From contig JAGLGG010000087.1 in NCBI GenBank assembly GCA_023144145.1, positions 1-7,238 on the forward strand: a stretch of 7,238 nt of DNA, in the 5' to 3' direction. Position 1 is the stretch's first letter. Each line of letters begins with the position of its first letter. The stretch comes from Anaerolineales bacterium. Lineage in GTDB: Bacteria > Chloroflexota > Anaerolineae > Anaerolineales > E44-bin32. The position numbers and the translations under genes are program-made. Under the pieces are notes generated by a model, which saw only the letters and a program-made list of their open reading frames with translations, ran no database searches and had not been told where the DNA came from. Positions 5,070 through 7,238 of the stretch are shown here, one piece after another.

Positions 5070-5598
5070 CTTTCTTTCGCTCCCAGAACGGGATCAATTG
5101 GGAGGGATCTTTTCCTCTATTGCGGGCCTCTTCCGACACTTGCTTCATCTGGAGCAAGCCATTAAGCGTCGCCCTGGCAACGTTTAATACATTGTGGCTG
5201 CCCAGAGATTTGGTGAGAATATCCCGAACTCCAGCAGCTTCCAAGACCGCGCGTACGGGGCCACCAGCTTTTACGCCTGTACCGAGTGAAGCGGGTCTGA
5301 GCAATACCTTGGCGCCGCCATGTTTGGAAATTAATTCATGTGGAACTGTGGTTCCAACCAGCGGAATTGGCTGCATATTCTTTCGGGCGCGCTCATTTGC
5401 CTTTCGAATTGCATCTGGAACGCCACGTGCTTTCCCAACGCCAAGTCCAACTTTCCCGGCATTATCGCCAACAACCACTGTGACTCGGAATGAAAAACGC
5501 CTGCCTCCCTTAACCACTTTGGCAACGCGGGAGATATCAATCACGCGTTCATCAAGCTCATCCCGTTCATCATCGCGTTTTACAAAACCTCTTCTCAC
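5062..5598 (-). CDS. rpsE: 30S ribosomal protein S5
   Basis: S5 lies at the mRNA entry side of the small subunit and, with S4, affects decoding accuracy and mRNA unwinding. The 178-residue product has the N-terminal double-stranded-RNA-binding-like domain at about 17-82, with VAKVVKGGRRFSFRVTVVVG at 25-44 and GKVGLGVGKARGVPDAIRKA at 48-67. The C-terminal domain at about 92-165 contains RPASLGTGVKAGGPVRAVLE (101-120) and AAGVRDILTKSLGS (121-134). The start codon is GTG (5596-5598), not ATG. GGGAG lies seven bases upstream, and the gap from the rplR stop is 18 nt. The end overlaps rpmD by eight bases. The stop is TAA. Confidence 0.98.
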   Translation of the reverse strand: MRRGFVKRDDERDELDERVIDISRVAKVVKGGRRFSFRVTVVVGDNAGKVGLGVGKARGVPDAIRKANERARKNMQPIPLVGTTVPHELISKHGGAKVLLRPASLGTGVKAGGPVRAVLEAAGVRDILTKSLGSHNVLNVARATLNGLLQMKQVSEEARNRGKDPSQLIPFWERKKDG

Positions 5599-5616
5599 TT
5601 AATCGCTCCCTCTGGC

Positions 5617-5982
5617 CTAAAACTCAAGGCCTTCTTCTCGAGCCGCATCTGATAGTGCTTTGACCCTGCCGTGATATTTATATCCACCACGATCGAAAAT
5701 TACTTGCTTTATGCCTTTCTTCTTTGCTCGCTTCGCAACTTCTGTGCCGACAATTTTGGCCTGCTCAGTCTTTGAAAGTTTCTTGGCACTCGGCTTCACT
5801 TTGGAGTCCAATGTAGAAGCCGAAACAAGCGTTTGCCCAGAACTATCGTCAATGACCTGAGCATAAATTTGATTCAGGCTCCGAAAGACATTTAACCTAG
5901 GACGTTCACTTGTCCCAACAATCTTCTTCCGCACCCGAAGGTGTCTTCGTTTACGCATTGCAGATCTCGTTTTCTTCGCCAT
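5617..5982 (-). CDS. rplR: 50S ribosomal protein L18
   Basis: L18 binds 5S rRNA together with L5 and joins it to the large subunit in the central protuberance. The 121-residue product is of normal length. It starts with a basic arm (MAKKTRSAMRKRRHLRVRKK), then GTSERPRLNVFRSLNQIYAQ at 23-42, VIDDSSGQTLVSAST at 43-57, the IVGTEVAKRAKKKGI stretch at 77-91 and the conserved end IFDRGGYKYHGRVKALSDAA at 95-114, then REEGLEF. The start ATG at 5980-5982 lies two bases after the rplF stop (TAG AA ATG), and AAGG in the end of rplF probably serves as ribosome-binding site. The stop is TAG. The order rplF-rplR-rpsE is the standard spc order. Confidence 0.98.
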   Translation of the reverse strand: MAKKTRSAMRKRRHLRVRKKIVGTSERPRLNVFRSLNQIYAQVIDDSSGQTLVSASTLDSKVKPSAKKLSKTEQAKIVGTEVAKRAKKKGIKQVIFDRGGYKYHGRVKALSDAAREEGLEF

Positions 5983-5984
5983 TT

Positions 5985-6530
5985 CTACGCTACCTTGCCT
6001 GCCTTCCCGGCCTTACGTCGAACGTACTCGCCTTGATAGCGGATACCTTTCCCTTTGTATGGCTCTGGAGGGCGGATTTTCCGAATATCGGCCGCAATAT
6101 GCCCAACAACCTGTTTGTCAATCCCCTGGACTCGAATAATGCGAGTACGTGTGTCGACGTCGAAATTGATTCCATCGGGTGGTTCAACCCGCACGTCATG
6201 CGAAAATCCAACATGAAGCACTAAGGTTTTCCCATCCAATTCGGGTCGGTAACCCACGCCCTCAATTTGAAGGACCTTCTCAAAGCCTTCACTCACACCG
6301 ACGACCATGTTATTCACCAATGAGCGTGTCAACCCATGAAACGCCTTCATTTGAGCTTCGTCCGATGGTCTCACGACCGTAATCACATTCCCATCCTGCT
6401 TGATGTCCATTTCAGGTCTAAGGGTTCTTTCCAGCTTTCCCTTAGGACCTTCAACTTGCACAAAGTTATCCTTGATGGATACCTTGACCCCATCGGGCAC
6501 TGTGATGGGCATTTGCCCTACTCTAGACAC
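5985..6530 (-). CDS. rplF: 50S ribosomal protein L6
   Basis: L6 sits near the stalk base and sarcin-ricin loop of the large subunit, close to where elongation factors bind. With the chosen start it has 181 residues, matching the family. The N-terminus reads (M)SRVGQMPITVPDGVKVSI, followed by VQVEGPKGKLERTLRPE at 24-40, the second repeat of the fold from about 82 (GFEKVLQIEGVGYRPELDGK at 82-101), and the signature IRKIRPPEPYKGKGIRYQGE at 149-168. The start is GTG at 6528-6530, chosen because GGAGGG lies directly upstream and the sequence then begins like other L6 proteins. An in-frame ATG at 6543-6545 would place that Shine-Dalgarno inside the gene, and the frame runs further up to a TTG at 6614 that overlaps rpsH. 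The stop is TAG. Confidence 0.97.
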   Translation of the reverse strand: MSRVGQMPITVPDGVKVSIKDNFVQVEGPKGKLERTLRPEMDIKQDGNVITVVRPSDEAQMKAFHGLTRSLVNNMVVGVSEGFEKVLQIEGVGYRPELDGKTLVLHVGFSHDVRVEPPDGINFDVDTRTRIIRVQGIDKQVVGHIAADIRKIRPPEPYKGKGIRYQGEYVRRKAGKAGKVA

Positions 6531-6537
6531 AGTTTCA

Positions 6538-6543
6538 CCCTCC
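6538..6543 (-). promoter_or_regulatory. Shine-Dalgarno that decides the rplF start
   Basis: The minus strand reads GGAGGG followed by TGAAACT and then GTG. The GGAGG core is eight bases from the GTG. This strong site favours the GTG at 6530 over the in-frame ATG at 6545, which shares its G with the same run and has only a weak purine stretch of its own. Confidence 0.75.
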
Positions 6544-6582
6544 ATACAGATCCGTTCAAAGCGCGAATATCGTACTGATTCA

Positions 6583-6996
6583 TCACCATATCTTGCACAA
6601 TACCTCGCCTCCAACCTTTAACTGCCTTGCACGATTCCCCGTCATTACACCTTTAGGAGTTGAGACAATAGCTACGCCAATTCCTGAGCGTACCCAAGGA
6701 ATTTCTTTCCTGCCGGTGTAAACCCTCCGACCTGGCCGGCTAACTCGCTCGATTCCACTTATTACAGGTTTACGCGACCTTCTTTTTCCAACATATTTGA
6801 GTTTGATACGAATATTCTTACTATAAGCGAACTTAGTCTTAACCTCTTCGTAACTCTCAATAAAACCTTCTTGCGCCAGGATTTTAGCAATCGAAGCCTT
6901 TAGCTTGGAGCTGGGTATAGACACGGTCTGATGCCCTGCCATCACAGCATTTCTTATCCTGGTTAACATGTCCGCGATTGGATCTGATATGCTCAT
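6583..6996 (-). CDS. rpsH: 30S ribosomal protein S8
   Basis: S8 is a primary binder of 16S rRNA in the central domain and in Escherichia coli also represses the spc operon by binding its mRNA. The 137-residue product begins MSISDPIADMLTRIRNAVMA, typical of the family, with VSIPSSKLKASIAKILAQEG at 25-44 and the C-terminal signature SGIGVAIVSTPKGVMTGNRA at 104-123, ending GGEVLCKIW. It is a few residues longer than the usual 130-132, with a basic middle part (YVGKRRSRKP at 68-77). The start ATG at 6994-6996 has GGGAG eight bases upstream and lies 22 nt after rpsN. It is the only gene here that ends in TGA. A 52-nt gap leads to rplF. Confidence 0.98.
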   Translation of the reverse strand: MSISDPIADMLTRIRNAVMAGHQTVSIPSSKLKASIAKILAQEGFIESYEEVKTKFAYSKNIRIKLKYVGKRRSRKPVISGIERVSRPGRRVYTGRKEIPWVRSGIGVAIVSTPKGVMTGNRARQLKVGGEVLCKIW

Positions 6997-7018
6997 TAAT
7001 TACACTCCCAAGACCTAT

Positions 7019-7201
7019 TTACCACGATGATTTCACCAAACCTGGAATCTTACCTTCCAAGGCTTGTTCCCGGAGACAAATTCGACAAAGTTTGAATCTA
7101 CGGTAGTAACCGCGCGGGCGCCCACAAATCAAACAGCGGTTCCGCACCCGCACTTTGTACTTCCTTCTGGTTTCTCGAATTGGCATACATTTTTTAGACA
7201 T
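7019..7201 (-). CDS. rpsN: 30S ribosomal protein S14, zinc-binding short form (type Z)
   Basis: S14 lies in the head of the small subunit near S3 and S10. The 60-residue product is the short type Z form: it has the zinc ligands C23, C26, C39 and C42 in RCLICGRP and KLCRIC, and the typical end GKIPGLVKSSW. The middle YYRRFKLCRICLREQALEGK is close to the family consensus. The start is ATG at 7199-7201, with AGAGG eight bases upstream; a TTG 18 bases further upstream would add six residues without precedent in the family. The start overlaps the end of rplE by eight bases (ATGTCTAA), so translation of the two is probably coupled. The stop is TAA, 22 nt before rpsH. The symbol rpsZ is also used for this form. 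Confidence 0.97.
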   Translation of the reverse strand: MSKKCMPIRETRRKYKVRVRNRCLICGRPRGYYRRFKLCRICLREQALEGKIPGLVKSSW

Positions 7202-7238
7202 TCTGTTCGCCTCTCGCAAATGGCATTCCCAACATCTG
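7194..7238 (-). CDS. rplE: 50S ribosomal protein L5, last 14 codons (cut by window edge)
   Basis: L5 binds 5S rRNA in the central protuberance. Only the C-terminus is in the window: QMLGMPFARGEQNV followed by TAA. The LGMPF motif is the common end of bacterial L5, and rplE is the gene expected directly before rpsN in the spc operon. The tail after LGMPF is a few residues longer than in many relatives, and its final codons overlap the rpsN start by eight bases. Because so little is visible the call rests mainly on that motif, the frame and the position. Confidence 0.85.
   Translation of the reverse strand, partial: QMLGMPFARGEQNV

Noticed and set aside
5120..5602. A 160-codon plus-strand open frame opposite rpsE
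   Set aside because: It lies wholly antisense to a clear S5 gene, is rich in Ser, Thr, Arg and Pro as shadow frames often are, and has no recognisable domain.
6531..6614. An N-terminal extension of L6 up to a TTG at 6614
   Set aside because: The added residues overlap rpsH, do not resemble L6, and a strong GGAGGG precedes the GTG at 6530 that gives a family-length protein.
7202..7219. A six-residue extension of S14 from a TTG at 7219
   Set aside because: The ATG at 7201 has its own AGAGG and yields the standard short S14. The extension would place the Shine-Dalgarno inside the gene.
1..7238. A novel accessory or defence system within the window
   Set aside because: All substantial coding space is taken by core ribosomal-protein, secY, map and rpoA genes in near-standard order. 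I see no unexplained gene, mobile element, CRISPR array or RNA gene.

Overview
This window is a continuous stretch of the bacterial spc and alpha ribosomal-protein operons, with every gene on the minus strand, so transcription runs from high to low coordinates. In transcription order it holds the last 14 codons of rplE (L5), then rpsN (zinc-type S14), rpsH (S8), rplF (L6), rplR (L18), rpsE (S5), rpmD (L30), rplO (L15), secY, map, rpmJ (L36), rpsM (S13), rpsK (S11), rpsD (S4) and the first 101 codons of rpoA. All open frames seen on the plus strand are shadows of these genes.

The organism is a bacterium of moderate GC. Several traits lean towards Chloroflexota or a relative: a four-cysteine S4, the short zinc S14, the RpoA N-terminus (PKIE...NYGKF...PLERGYGITIGNALRR), a SecY with GIRNQGLS, and a Map starting MSWQRG. 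This placement rests on recognition of protein style without an alignment, so I hold it only moderately. Gene content and order are core bacterial, and I see no sign of transfer, mobile elements, CRISPR or tRNA genes.

Layout: the spc part (7238 to about 4415) is tightly packed. It has 8-nt start/stop overlaps at rplE/rpsN and rpsE/rpmD, and short gaps elsewhere. A 96-nt spacer precedes secY, and a 64-nt spacer precedes map. The segment secY-map-rpmJ lacks adk and infA, which often sit there. After rpmJ and rpsM comes the widest spacer (110 nt), then rpsK, rpsD and rpoA, each preceded by a spacer with a small inverted repeat. I see no convincing promoter or intrinsic terminator anywhere, which fits a single long transcript.

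Together the genes build both ribosomal subunits (S4, S5, S8, S11, S13, S14; L5, L6, L15, L18, L30, L36). They also supply the translocon core (SecY), the enzyme that removes initiator methionine (Map) and the alpha subunit of RNA polymerase.

I found no undescribed system. The points most worth a second look are modest: a stop-codon set dominated by TAG (8 of 14), the missing adk and infA, small hairpins in three successive alpha-operon spacers, and an 18-codon frame ending in ATGA on the secY start.
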